A stretch of 64,000 bases of DNA from Marinovum sp034669705 (GCF_034669705.1 NZ_JAXMOR010000027.1:1-64000), one strand, 5' to 3'. Positions 35,780-45,018 are shown, counted from the stretch's first letter. The notes: generated from the letters alone by a model not told the origin. Program-made: numbers and translations.

Positions 35780-36688
35780 ATGTCCGTCACGCCCGAACAG
35801 GCCGCCGAGATCGAAGCACTCCGGGCCGAGACGACACCCACCCGCCGGGCCACCGCGCCGGGGATGGAGGCGCATCTCTATACCGTCTACCCGGTGCTCG
35901 ATCACGGCTTTGTCCGCGTGGTCGATTACATGGGCGACGATGCCGCGATCTGTCAGGCGGCGCGGGTGAGCTATGGCCGCGGCACCAAGTCGGTGACCAA
36001 CGACGAGGGGCTGATCCGCTACCTGATGCGTCACTGGCACTCGACGCCCTTCGAGATGTGCGAGATCAAGCTGCACGTGAAGCTGCCGGTCTTCGTCGCC
36101 CGCCAGTGGATCCGCCACCGCACCGCCAACGTCAACGAATACTCCGCCCGCTACTCGATCCTCGACCGCGAGTTCTACATCCCCGAGCGCGACGCGCTGG
36201 CGGCGCAATCCTCGGTCAACAACCAGGGCCGCGGCGAGGCTTTGTCGGGCGCAGAGGCCGACCGCGTACTGCGCTATCTGCGTGATGATGCGATGCGGGC
36301 CTATGACCATTACGAAGAGATGATCTCGGATGACGGCCAGCAGGGCCTCGCGCGGGAATTGGCGCGGATGAACCTGCCGGCGAACATCTATACGCAATGG
36401 TATTGGAAGGTGGATCTGCACAACCTGCTGCATTTCCTGCGGCTGCGCGCCGACGCTCATGCGCAATACGAAATCCGCGTCTATGCCGACGAGATCTGCA
36501 AGCTGGTCGCCGACTGGGTGCCTTTCGCATTCCGGGCGTTCGAGGATTACCGGATGGGCGGGGCGACCTTGTCGTCGACGGCGCTTGAGTGTGTGCGGCG
36601 GATGTTGAAAGGTGAGGAGGTCACGCAGGAAACCTCTGGCATGAGCAAGGGGGAATGGCGGGAGTTTTTGGGGGTTTTGAATGCTTGA
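35780..36688 (+). CDS. thyX: FAD-dependent thymidylate synthase
   Basis: The product (302 residues) methylates dUMP to dTMP using methylene-THF and reduced FAD. The ThyX signature RHRTANVNEYSARYS starts at residue 112. The ATG at 35780 was chosen for the conserved early MSVTPEQAAEIEALR region; the upstream frame covers the palindrome at 35731. The gene is single and divergent from the Slam pair. Confidence 0.96.
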   Translation: MSVTPEQAAEIEALRAETTPTRRATAPGMEAHLYTVYPVLDHGFVRVVDYMGDDAAICQAARVSYGRGTKSVTNDEGLIRYLMRHWHSTPFEMCEIKLHVKLPVFVARQWIRHRTANVNEYSARYSILDREFYIPERDALAAQSSVNNQGRGEALSGAEADRVLRYLRDDAMRAYDHYEEMISDDGQQGLARELARMNLPANIYTQWYWKVDLHNLLHFLRLRADAHAQYEIRVYADEICKLVADWVPFAFRAFEDYRMGGATLSSTALECVRRMLKGEEVTQETSGMSKGEWREFLGVLNA

Positions 36689-36740
36689 CAGATTGGCCCT
36701 TCTGACGTTGCCTAACGTGTAATTTAGAGGGGCGTAGGTG

Positions 36741-37832
36741 ATGAGTGGAATAGAAATTGCGGTTCAAGCGCTTGCGGAGCGAGTGAAGGAACATTCCGAG
36801 ACAATCCAGACAGAGGAAGCTGTCAAGACCTCCGTTGTCCTGCCGTTCTTGCAGGCGCTTGGCTACGATATCTTTAACCCGGGGGAAGTTGTCCCTGAAT
36901 TCACTGCGGACGTCATCGGCAAGAAGGGCGAGAAGGTCGATTACGCTATTCTTCGGGATGGCGAAGTCTCCATCTTGATTGAGTGCAAGGGTCTCAGTAC
37001 ACAGTTGAATGACAAGCACTTGGGGCAGCTTTACCGATACTTCACTGTAACAAATTCTCGTTTTGCAATTTTGACAAATGGAAGGGAGTACCGTTTCTTT
37101 TCAGACCTCGAGGAAATTAATAGACTCGATAGAAGGCCATTTTTTACCTTCGACTTATTGGAATACTCGAACTCAGCAATAACTGAGTTGTCCAAATTTT
37201 CTAGATCTAGTTTTGACGTTGAGAACATTTTGGCTCAAGCCGAGCGGCTCAAATACGTGTCGGCCATCAAAGCATTCTTGGCCAATTGGATGGAAAATCC
37301 ACCTGAGCCGTTGACGAAGATGGTTGCATCTGAAGTGTTTGATGGTCGTTTGACGGTTCAGGCACGCGAAATGTTAAGTGTTGCCACAGTCTCAGCCTTT
37401 AAGGAAATAGTCAGAGACAACGTTAGAACAAGGCTTTCTTCGGCTCTGGATGAGCCACCGACAAGCAGTGCAGTGTCGGAGGTTGCCGACGCCGTTCCTG
37501 ACGATGGGTTGGATACTACACAGGAAGAAATTGAAGGCTGGCTTCTGATAAAAAGCATTCTCAGAGGTACGGTCGATTCAAAGCGTATATTCATGCGTGA
37601 TGCGAAAAGTTATTGCGCTATCCTTCTTGATAACAATAATCGGAAGCCTGTTGTACGACTGCATTTCAATAGGTCTCAGAAATATGTTGGCCTCTTCGAC
37701 GCTGAAGGAGAGGAAAGGATCCCGGTGGATGGGTTGGACGATATTCTTCAATATGCCGACCGGATCGCGAAGACTGCAGAGAAGTACGATTGTTGGAACT
37801 ACCTTGGCGATAGGCGTAGGGTGGGTTTCTAA
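36741..37832 (+). CDS. Orphan type I restriction R-subunit N-terminal-like nuclease
   Basis: The product has 363 residues. Its N-terminal part has a PD-(D/E)xK layout: D67 in KVDYAI, E81-x-K83 in ILIECKG and Q96 in LGQLYRY, as in HsdR N-terminal (HSDR_N) domains. No helicase follows; the C-terminal third is an alpha/beta domain (SYCAILLDNNNRKPVVRLHF) found in stand-alone members. ATG 36741 has an AGAGGGG site upstream. It is clearly richer in A+T than its neighbours, suggesting transfer. No hsdS or methylase gene is adjacent. The last codons and stop are formed by a GGTGGGTT repeat. Confidence 0.75.
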   Translation: MSGIEIAVQALAERVKEHSETIQTEEAVKTSVVLPFLQALGYDIFNPGEVVPEFTADVIGKKGEKVDYAILRDGEVSILIECKGLSTQLNDKHLGQLYRYFTVTNSRFAILTNGREYRFFSDLEEINRLDRRPFFTFDLLEYSNSAITELSKFSRSSFDVENILAQAERLKYVSAIKAFLANWMENPPEPLTKMVASEVFDGRLTVQAREMLSVATVSAFKEIVRDNVRTRLSSALDEPPTSSAVSEVADAVPDDGLDTTQEEIEGWLLIKSILRGTVDSKRIFMRDAKSYCAILLDNNNRKPVVRLHFNRSQKYVGLFDAEGEERIPVDGLDDILQYADRIAKTAEKYDCWNYLGDRRRVGF

Positions 37833-37871
37833 CCTACCGTCCCGAAAAGGTGGGTTAGAAATCCACCCTAC
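37815..37871. repeat. Inverted pair of GGTGGGTT-type repeats
   Basis: Copy 1 (37815-37839) reads GTAGGGTGGGTTTCTAACCTACC. Copy 2 (37849-37871) is nearly its reverse complement, with two mismatches over 23 bases. Together they can form a long hairpin. Copy 1 overlaps the end of the nuclease gene and contains its TAA. It belongs to the same family as the copies at 42310 and 47676-47873. Confidence 0.8.
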
Positions 37872-37926
37872 ATCTCATGCCACCGACTCGATCACTTACA
37901 CCCCGGGGCTCCGCCCGTTCGGACCT

Positions 37927-37949
37927 GAAACGATCCCCCGGATCGTTTC
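37927..37949. other. Perfect 10-bp hairpin downstream of YHS gene
   Basis: GAAACGATCC and GGATCGTTTC flank a CCC loop, with GGACC/GGTCC pairing further out. It lies just past the stop of the minus-strand YHS gene and may stabilise or end its mRNA; no U-run follows. Confidence 0.45.
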
Positions 37950-37960
37950 CGGGACGGTCC

Positions 37961-38407
37961 TCACCCCAATATCCCCGGCCAGTTGGCCTCGCCCTTGGCA
38001 ATGTTGCCCGGCACGTCCTGCAGCCACAGTTCCCGCGCCCGCAGGTTGGCGTTGAGATAGAGCCGGCCCTCGTGGACCGTCCAGGCCTCAGGCACCGTCG
38101 GCGCGAGATAGCCGCGAGAGGCGGCAAAGGCACAGTAGCCGCCAAAGCGCGGCGCGTAGCGTGCAAGATCGCCGACAAAGGCATCGCGGTTGGCGGCGCT
38201 GGCGAAATGCCAGGTGGCGCCGGTCCACTCGGCGGCAATCGCGCCACCGGCCAGCACCGGGGCGCCGGTGGTGACATAGGCCACCGGATCGGCGCCGTTG
38301 ATCGCCACGCCGCCGGTCTGAAACACCCGCGGTTCGGCGGCAAGCCCCGGACGCGGCAGCAGCGGCGCGGCCGCGAGGGCGGTGAGCAGGGTACGGCGGG
38401 TCAGCAT
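37961..38407 (-). CDS. Exported YHS-domain protein
   Basis: The product (148 residues) has a signal sequence with twin arginines (MLTRRTLLTALAAAPLLPRPGLAA), possibly Tat-dependent. A YHS-type domain follows with AINGADPVAYVTTG and TWHFASAANRDAFVGDLARYAPRFGGYCAFA. YHS domains are linked to metal, often copper, handling. The start at 38407 was chosen because the longer frame runs through the divergent promoter. It is divergent from a DUF2946-like gene and a PCuAC chaperone gene, which supports a metal-related role. Confidence 0.82.
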   Translation of the reverse strand: MLTRRTLLTALAAAPLLPRPGLAAEPRVFQTGGVAINGADPVAYVTTGAPVLAGGAIAAEWTGATWHFASAANRDAFVGDLARYAPRFGGYCAFAASRGYLAPTVPEAWTVHEGRLYLNANLRARELWLQDVPGNIAKGEANWPGILG

Positions 38408-38586
38408 GGCATGTCTCCGGTGGTGCAGGGGCAAGGATGCCCCGGACTGGGCGCGCGCAACAGGCCCCTCGCCGAGGCGTGATCCCCCGTGAACACCGTC
38501 GCCTCCGGAGAGGGGGCACCCCACCGCCCGCGACCGGGCGCCGCAGCCTCTTGGAGCCGGCTCGAAAACCGCGTAACCCCGTGCCC

Positions 38587-38937
38587 ATGCGCCTGACCCT
38601 TCGTCCCCTTGCCGGCCTGCTGCTGGCCCTGCTGCTGAGCCTCACCGGCCAGAGCATGGCCGTGGCCCGCGGTGCCGCGCCGCCGGTGGGGGTGATGGTG
38701 CTCTGCACCGGCGCCGGCCCGCTGACCGTGCTGGTGGACGAGACCGGCGCGCCCACCGGCCCGCGCCACCTCTGCCCGGAGTGCGCCCTGTCGCTGTTCG
38801 ACGCCGCGCCGGGCTCGGCTGCCGCGCTGCTGAGCCGTGCCTTTGTCCGCGAGGCCCCCGCGACCCCGGTGCATACCACCGCAGCCGGGCAAACGCTGGC
38901 AGCCCCTCGGGCGCGCGGTCCGCCAGTCTCTGTGTGA
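38587..38937 (+). CDS. Small exported DUF2946-like protein
   Basis: The product (116 residues) has an N-terminal signal (RLTLRPLAGLLLALLLSLTG), a single Cys in MVLCTGAG and a CPEC pair in RHLCPECALSLF. This layout is typical of DUF2946 proteins found with copper genes. It sits 50 bp upstream of the PCuAC gene on the same strand. Function is unknown; copper binding by the cysteines is plausible. Confidence 0.65.
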   Translation: MRLTLRPLAGLLLALLLSLTGQSMAVARGAAPPVGVMVLCTGAGPLTVLVDETGAPTGPRHLCPECALSLFDAAPGSAAALLSRAFVREAPATPVHTTAAGQTLAAPRARGPPVSV

Positions 38938-38987
38938 CCCCCGTTGTTCAGACCAAACAGACCAACCCACACAGACCGGAGTTTCAG

Positions 38988-39526
38988 ATGACCCTGACCC
39001 GCCTTACCGCGGCGCTTGCCGCCACGTGCCTTGCCACCATCGCCCTGGCCGAAGACATCCTGATCGAGGACGCCTATGCCCGCGCCTCGAACCCCCGCGC
39101 CGGCGCCGCCTTCATGGTGATCCACAACCACGGTTCGGAAGACGACCGGCTGATCGACGTCCGCTCTGACGCCGCCGCGCGGGTCGAGTTGCACACCCAT
39201 CAGGACATGGGCGACGGCGTGATGAAGATGATCCACGTCGAAGAGGGCATCGCCCTGCCGGCCGGTGGCAGCCATGCGCTTGCCCGGGGCGGCGACCACG
39301 TGATGTTCATGGGTCTGACTGCGCCTTTCGAACAGGGCGCGACGGTGGCCGTCACCCTGACCTTCGAACGCGCCGGAGAGATCGATCTGGCGATCCCGGT
39401 CGACCTCGAGCGTCAACCGCAGGCGCATGGCGTGACGGACCATGGCGCTCACGACCACGGCGCAACGGACCATGATGCCCACGACCACGGCGCAACGGAC
39501 CATGACGGCCACGGGCACTCCGGCCA

Positions 39527-39530
<4 letters not shown>
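38988..39530 (+). CDS. Periplasmic copper chaperone PCuAC
   Basis: This 180-residue protein has a signal peptide (cleavage near LAEDILI). A PCuAC domain follows with the Cu(I) motif H(M)...M...HxM visible as ELHTHQDMGDGVMKM and GGDHVMFMGL. The C-terminus is a His/Asp-rich repeat tail (four HD/HG blocks, residues about 145-180) that may bind further copper. PCuAC proteins deliver copper to cbb3 or aa3 oxidase; the cbb3 genes are 15 kb away. Its stop overlaps the convergent sirtuin gene by 4 bp. Confidence 0.92.
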
Positions 39531-40216
<686 letters not shown>

Positions 40217-40327
40217 GGGCTCCTCCTGTGCGCGGGGACGCCCGACACCGGGGCCCCGATTGCCCCCGCCGCACCCGCAAGCTACACCGGGGCGATCCCG
40301 CGGCAATATTGGCAAAGGTGCACGCTC

Positions 40328-40783
40328 ATGACCACCCGCATCCTCTTCGTCTGTCTCGGCAACATCTGCCGCTCGCCCGCCGCCGAGGGGGTGGTCCGCG
40401 AGCTGGCTGGCGATCTGGCCAGCGATCCGGGCCTGCAGCTCGACAGCGCCGGCACCGGCGACTGGCACATCGGCCACCCGCCGCATCCGCCGATGCAGGC
40501 GGCGGCCCGGCGGCGCGGCTATGACCTGAGCCGGCAGCGGGCGCGGCAGCTTGCGGCGGCGGACTTCGACGCTTTCGACCTGATCGTGGCGATGGATGCC
40601 GAGAACCTGCGCAACATCGAGGCCCTGCGCGGCGGCTCTGACACCCCGGTGCGGCTCTTCACCGATTATGCCGAGGGCCCCGAGGATCACGTGCCAGACC
40701 CGTATTTCACCGGGGATTACGACGGCGCCCTGGCGCTGATCGAACGCTGCGCCAGAGGGCTGTTGCGCGACATCGCGCCCTGA
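40328..40783 (+). CDS. Low-molecular-weight protein tyrosine phosphatase
   Basis: The product (151 residues) has the P-loop CLGNICRSP (catalytic Cys9) near the N-terminus and the general-acid motif DPYFTGDYDGA. Substrate unknown. Arsenate reductase is unlikely given the DPYF loop. Unusually, its stop codon is the first three bases of a tandem repeat array (40781 onward), so the native C-terminus may have been altered. Confidence 0.93.
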   Translation: MTTRILFVCLGNICRSPAAEGVVRELAGDLASDPGLQLDSAGTGDWHIGHPPHPPMQAAARRRGYDLSRQRARQLAAADFDAFDLIVAMDAENLRNIEALRGGSDTPVRLFTDYAEGPEDHVPDPYFTGDYDGALALIERCARGLLRDIAP

Positions 40784-40856
40784 GCCGGAGGCGGCACTTT
40801 TCACCATGAGCCGGAGGCGGCACTTTTCACCATGAGCCGGAGGTGGCACTTTTCAA
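40781..40856. repeat. Three tandem copies of a 26-bp repeat
   Basis: The unit begins TGAGCCGGAGGCGGCACTTT and occurs at 40781-40806, 40807-40832 and, with two changes and cut short, 40833-40856. The first two are identical. The reverse complement (GTTGAAAAGTGCC...) resembles the multiple terminal repeats of IS21-type elements. No transposase is present, so it may be a solo end. Confidence 0.75.
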
Positions 40857-40909
40857 CCCCGGCCGGTCAGGCTAAGGCCGGGGCGACAAGACCTGCAGGA
40901 GGCCGGAGC

Positions 40910-41029
40910 ATGTGGAAATTTTGGATCGCCGGAGTGGCGCTGGTGGCAGTGGCGGGCTGCGAGACGGTGCGCGGCGCCTCACGCGACCTGCAATCGGCAG
41001 GCCGCGTGGTGGAACGCGCGATCCCCTAG
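40910..41029 (+). CDS. ecnB: Entericidin-type small lipoprotein
   Basis: This 39-residue prolipoprotein has a lipobox (VAVAGC, Cys17) and the entericidin tail ETVRGASRDLQSAGRVV. Entericidins are small outer-membrane-associated lipoproteins, and EcnB is described as a bacteriolytic toxin. No antidote-like EcnA is visible next to it. ATG 40910 has a GGAGG site upstream. Confidence 0.82.
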   Translation: MWKFWIAGVALVAVAGCETVRGASRDLQSAGRVVERAIP

Positions 41030-41247
41030 CTGTCGTCGCCGTCGCGTTCGAGCCGGAAGCCGAGCTTCACGCCGACCTGGAAATGCGCGACCTCGCCGTC
41101 CTTGACGTGGCCGCGGATGTCGGTGACCTCGAACCATTCGACATGGCGCAGACTCCTGGAGGCGGTGCGGACCGCCTGTTTCACGGCGTCGTCGATGCTG
41201 TCGGTGGACGAGCCGTAGACTTCGGTGACGGGATAGACATGTGACAT
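41026..41247 (-). CDS. Dodecin family flavin-binding protein
   Basis: The product (73 residues) matches dodecins: VYPVTEVYGSSTDSIDDAVKQAV at the N-terminus, the flavin-stacking Trp in HVEWFEVTDIRG and the C-terminal FQVGVKLGFRLE strand. Dodecins form 12-mers that store riboflavin or FMN. Its last 4 bp overlap the convergent entericidin gene. Confidence 0.92.
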   Translation of the reverse strand: MSHVYPVTEVYGSSTDSIDDAVKQAVRTASRSLRHVEWFEVTDIRGHVKDGEVAHFQVGVKLGFRLERDGDDS

Positions 41248-41314
41248 GTTCGGGTCCTCCGGTTGCTGTCTGTGCCCCGGATCCTAGTGCGCATCGCCCG
41301 CCTGTCGAAGTTTC

Positions 41315-41551
41315 TCAGAGCCCGAGCAGCGCCTTGGCCTGGGCCAGCGCCTTGACCGAGGCGGCATGGCTGCCGGCCTTGTGCAGCGCCTCGCCCTCGG
41401 CGCGGAGTTGTTTGACTTTTGCCAGATCGGCGGCTGATAGGCTGGCGGTCTGCAGCGCGGCGTCGACGGCGGCCATGTCGGCCGGGCACTGGTGCGCGGC
41501 GGCCGGGCTGGCGAGCAGCGCCAGTAGGGCGGCGGTGGTGAGGTGTTTCAT
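41315..41551 (-). CDS. Small exported helical protein, hypothetical
   Basis: The product (78 residues) has a signal peptide (MKHLTTAALLALLASPAAAH) and a short helical mature part with one Cys and KVKQLRAEGEALHKAGSHAAS. Many such proteins are conserved in Rhodobacterales without known function. It may share a promoter region with the dodecin gene, 67 bp away. Confidence 0.65.
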   Translation of the reverse strand: MKHLTTAALLALLASPAAAHQCPADMAAVDAALQTASLSAADLAKVKQLRAEGEALHKAGSHAASVKALAQAKALLGL

Positions 41552-41756
41552 GGTGGGTCTCCCCCGAGGTTGCGTGTGGGGGAGGGTAGCATGGAGGGGG
41601 AGGGAGTGGGGGTCACGTTTGGGTGGGCGCTGTTAAAGGTTGCAATTTAAATTCTGGGATTTACTGTGTTGCAGTGTCGTTAGGCGGTAATGCGATGTCC
41701 GAAAAGCGAATAGAGCCAATTTTAGGACGCACCTGCCGAAGCAGTTTATTTATGAC

Positions 41757-42233
41757 TTGGGTCTTTATTTGCAAACGTGCGCACATATTGAGTTGGCAGT
41801 CTGCAGCTTGGTTATGAATATTGAGGCGAAATCCAACAATCTCCAAATATTAACTAAACTATTCTATGAGCTTCGGAAGCTACCAATTAAAGACCTTCTT
41901 GTACGGTTGCGAAGGGCTGCAAGGTTAATTCAGGGAGATTGGGGGCGGAGTCTGGAAGACCTCACCGCATGGCTAGCGACCTATCAAGGCAATAGGAATA
42001 TAGCTGCGCACGGAGCCTTTTTTCCTAGTGAAAACAATAGGCATCTGCGAGTTTTATATATCCATAAACGCCGGGATCACGGGAAGCTTGTTTACTATCC
42101 AGAAGAACAGAATGTCTCGCGAGAACTCGCGCTTGAACTTATTGCCGACGCAGACAGAATTTTACGGACCGTAACTGCTCTTGACGAGGCAGTCCGGCTT
42201 GGAAACGTGCAAATCGGGCCGCCAACTCCCTAA
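41757..42233 (+). CDS. HEPN-like protein, AT-rich, start uncertain
   Basis: From a TTG at 41757 this gives 158 residues, but the frame is open from 41691 and its codons (LPKQFIYDLGLYLQTCAHIELA) look like real protein. No ATG or GTG lies upstream in frame, while an ATG at 41695 is one frame off, so the 5' end may be damaged; ATG 41814 is the first in-frame ATG. The protein is all-helical and carries RNIAAHG (R80-x4-H85), the Rx4-6H motif of HEPN nucleases and toxins. Base composition is unlike the flanks, suggesting transfer. No antitoxin is recognised. Confidence 0.55.
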   Translation: MGLYLQTCAHIELAVCSLVMNIEAKSNNLQILTKLFYELRKLPIKDLLVRLRRAARLIQGDWGRSLEDLTAWLATYQGNRNIAAHGAFFPSENNRHLRVLYIHKRRDHGKLVYYPEEQNVSRELALELIADADRILRTVTALDEAVRLGNVQIGPPTP

Positions 42234-42309
42234 TGGCTCTAGGAGAAGATGGACGGTGACCCGTCCATCTTTCGAGCGTTGAGAAAGCCTCTCGACAAAT
42301 TGGGCGGAT

Positions 42310-42335
42310 CGGTGGGGTGAAACCCCACCCTACGG
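42310..42335. repeat. GGTGGGG-type palindromic repeat at the lepA end
   Basis: GGTGGGGTGAAACCCCACC followed by CTACGG is the same family as the copies at 37815 and 47676-47873, in inverted orientation. It begins 2 bp past the lepA stop codon. Confidence 0.75.
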
Positions 42336-42336
42336 C

Positions 42337-44136
42337 TCACCCATCCATCTTCAACGCCGAAATAAACGCCTCCTGCGGGATGTCCACCTTGCCGAACTGG
42401 CGCATCTTCTTCTTGCCGGCCTTCTGCTTCTCGAGCAGCTTCTTCTTCCGCGTCGCGTCTCCGCCATAGCATTTCGCCGTCACGTCCTTGCGCAGCGCCG
42501 AGAGGGTCTCCCGCGCGATCACCTTGCCACCGATGGCCGCCTGGATCGGGATCTTGAACATGTGGCGCGGGATCAGCTCCTTCAGCTTCTCGCACATCGC
42601 CCGGCCGCGCATCTCGGCGCGGTCGCGGTGCACCATGGTCGAGAGCGCGTCGACCGGCTCGTCATTCACCAGCACCTGCATCTTGACGAGGTTGTCCTCG
42701 CGGTACTCGGTCATTTGGTAGTCGAAGGAGGCATAGCCCTTGGTGACCGATTTCAGCCGGTCGTAGAAGTCAAAGACCACCTCGTTGAGCGGCAGGTCAT
42801 AGACCACCATCGCCCGCGCACCGGCATAGGTCAGGTCCATCTGGATGCCGCGGCGGTCCTGGCAGAGCTTGAGCACGTCGCCGAGGAATTCGTCGGGCAC
42901 CAGGATCGTCGCCTTGATCCGCGGTTCCTCGAGGTGGTCGATGGTCGAGGGGTCGGGCATATCGGCGGGGTTGTGCAACTCGATGAAAGAGCCGTCCTTC
43001 ATGTAGATGTGATAGATCACCGAGGGCGCGGTGGTGATCAGCTCGATGTCATACTCGCGCTCGATCCGGTCGCGGATCACCTCGAGGTGCAAAAGCCCGA
43101 GAAAGCCGCAGCGGAAGCCGAAGCCCAGCGCCGCCGAGGTCTCCATCTCGTAGCTGAAGGAGGCGTCGTTCAGCGCCAGCTTCTCGATCGCGTCGCGCAG
43201 GTCCTCGAATTCGGAGCTGTCGACCGGGAAGAGCCCGCAGAACACCACCGGCTGCGACGGCGCGAAGCCGGGCAGAGGCTTTTCGGCGCCCTTCTTCTCG
43301 TGGGTGATGGTGTCGCCCACTTTGGTATCGCGGACCTGCTTGATCGAGGCGGTGATGAAGCCGATCTCGCCCGGGCCAAGCTCGTCGATCACGGTCATCG
43401 CCGGGCGGAAGACGCCGATCCGGTCGACGCCGTATTTCGCGCCGGTCTGCATCATCCTGATGTTGTCGCCCTTCTTGAGCACACCGTCCATGATCCGCAC
43501 CAGCACGACGACGCCGAGATAGGGGTCATACCAGCTGTCCACCAGCATCGCCTTCAACGGCGCTTCGCGGTCGCCCTTGGGGGCGGGCAGGCGGTGGACG
43601 ATAGCCTCGAGCGTCTCGGCGATGCCGATGCCGGTCTTGGCCGAGACCTGCACCGCCTCGGAGGCGTCGATGCCGATCACGTCCTCGATCTGCTCGGCCA
43701 CGCGGTCGCAATCGGCGGCGGGCAGGTCGATCTTGTTGAGCACCGGCACGATCTCGTGGTCGGCGTCGATGGCGTGATAGACATTGGCCAGGGTCTGCGC
43801 CTCGACGCCTTGGGTCGAATCGACCACCAGCAGCGAGCCTTCCACGGCGCGCATCGAGCGCGAGACCTCATAGGCGAAATCGACGTGGCCGGGGGTGTCG
43901 ATCAGGTTGAGCACGTAATGCTCGCCATTCTTGGCCACATAGTCGATCCGGACGGTTTGCGCCTTGATGGTGATGCCGCGTTCGCGCTCGATATCCATGC
44001 TGTCGAGCAGCTGTTCCTTCATGTCCCGCAGGGCCACCGTATTGGTGGATTGGATCAGCCGGTCGGCGAGGGTGGATTTCCCGTGGTCGATATGCGCGAC
44101 GATCGAGAAATTACGGATATGGGCGAGGTCTGTCAT
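42337..44136 (-). CDS. lepA: Elongation factor 4 (LepA)
   Basis: The product (599 residues) is a ribosome-associated translational GTPase implicated in back-translocation or initiation. GTPase motifs AHIDHGKSTLADR, DTPGHVDF and NKIDLP are at the N-terminus; the LepA-specific C-terminal domain ends in KKKMRQFGKVDIPQEAF. The ATG at 44136 (MTDLAHIRNFSIVAHIDHG) was chosen over a longer leader. It is single and divergent from the acylphosphatase gene. Confidence 0.97.
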   Translation of the reverse strand: MTDLAHIRNFSIVAHIDHGKSTLADRLIQSTNTVALRDMKEQLLDSMDIERERGITIKAQTVRIDYVAKNGEHYVLNLIDTPGHVDFAYEVSRSMRAVEGSLLVVDSTQGVEAQTLANVYHAIDADHEIVPVLNKIDLPAADCDRVAEQIEDVIGIDASEAVQVSAKTGIGIAETLEAIVHRLPAPKGDREAPLKAMLVDSWYDPYLGVVVLVRIMDGVLKKGDNIRMMQTGAKYGVDRIGVFRPAMTVIDELGPGEIGFITASIKQVRDTKVGDTITHEKKGAEKPLPGFAPSQPVVFCGLFPVDSSEFEDLRDAIEKLALNDASFSYEMETSAALGFGFRCGFLGLLHLEVIRDRIEREYDIELITTAPSVIYHIYMKDGSFIELHNPADMPDPSTIDHLEEPRIKATILVPDEFLGDVLKLCQDRRGIQMDLTYAGARAMVVYDLPLNEVVFDFYDRLKSVTKGYASFDYQMTEYREDNLVKMQVLVNDEPVDALSTMVHRDRAEMRGRAMCEKLKELIPRHMFKIPIQAAIGGKVIARETLSALRKDVTAKCYGGDATRKKKLLEKQKAGKKKMRQFGKVDIPQEAFISALKMDG

Positions 44137-44272
44137 GCTTGGGGATATGATGTGAAACGGGCGGATCGTCAATCGGGCTTGCGCGTCGCGGCGGCTGCCA
44201 TCGGTTTTGTCGCGGCGGATTTCATGTCACAGTCGGGGCCATGCGCCACGACAGCACTGAGGAGGACAGCCG

Positions 44273-44554
44273 ATGGCAGACAAGATCGCGAGACGGGCGC
44301 GGGTGATGGGCCGGGTGCAGGGCGTGGCCTTCCGCGCCTGGACCCAGGGACAGGCGGAAAACCTCGGTGTGCAGGGCTGGGTCTGCAACAACCCCGACGG
44401 CTCGGTCTCGGCGCTGGTGGTGGGGCCGCCGGACAAGGTGGAGGCGATGCTCGACAGCATGTGGGCCGGCCCCGGCGCGGCGGCGGTCCGCGATGTCTCG
44501 GTCGAGGCGGTCACCCCGGTGCCGGAGGTCACAGGCTTCGAGATCACCGGCTAG
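44273..44554 (+). CDS. acyP: Acylphosphatase
   Basis: This 93-residue ferredoxin-like protein hydrolyses acyl phosphates. The catalytic Arg is in VMGRVQGVAFRAW and the catalytic Asn in GWVCNNPDGSVSALV. It has a GAGGA site before ATG 44273. Both signature regions are intact. Confidence 0.93.
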   Translation: MADKIARRARVMGRVQGVAFRAWTQGQAENLGVQGWVCNNPDGSVSALVVGPPDKVEAMLDSMWAGPGAAAVRDVSVEAVTPVPEVTGFEITG

Positions 44555-44710
44555 AGGGCGACTTGCCACCGTCGCGGGGGTCTGGCTGGTTGTTCAGAGA
44601 GGTCCTAGCGCGCGGGCATGGAGGTTGGCCATCCTCGGGGATGTGCATCGCCGGTGGCGCAAACTTTGAGCGCAGTCCGCGACAGCTGGGGTCTCATCTG
44701 ACGTTCACTG

Positions 44711-44786
44711 CACCCGCCGTCCCGGCCTAGAGCCGGGGCCTCATCGCCTGCCGCCGAAGGTCCCGGCGCGGAGGCCGGGACGCGGG
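44711..44786. repeat. CCCGGC-type repeat, copy 1
   Basis: The unit starts CACCCGCCGTCCCGGCC and ends near GGGACGCGGGT, with internal GTCCCGGC...GCCGGG pairing. It matches copies at 44871 and 45019 over most of its length. Confidence 0.7.
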
Positions 44787-44870
44787 TGGCTTGTTGCCGG
44801 TGCGCATTGCGCCAGATCGCCCTGCGTTTTGTACTCCCCGAGAGCAGCCCCCCGCTCACGTCGGCTATCC

Positions 44871-44947
44871 CCACCGCCGTCCCGGCCTTGAGCCGGGACC
44901 TCACCGTCTGCCGCCGGTGGTCCCGGCGCGGGGGGCAGGACGCGGGT
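44871..44947. repeat. CCCGGC-type repeat, copy 2
   Basis: This is the best-kept copy, with a perfect short palindrome GTCCCGGCCTTGAGCCGGGAC followed by TCACCGTCTGCCGCCGG. Confidence 0.7.
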
Positions 44948-45018
44948 ACATCAAAATTGCCCACTCATCGAACCGGGGCGCGAGGCAACGCTCATCGCGC
45001 GCGCTCCTCAATCCTTCC

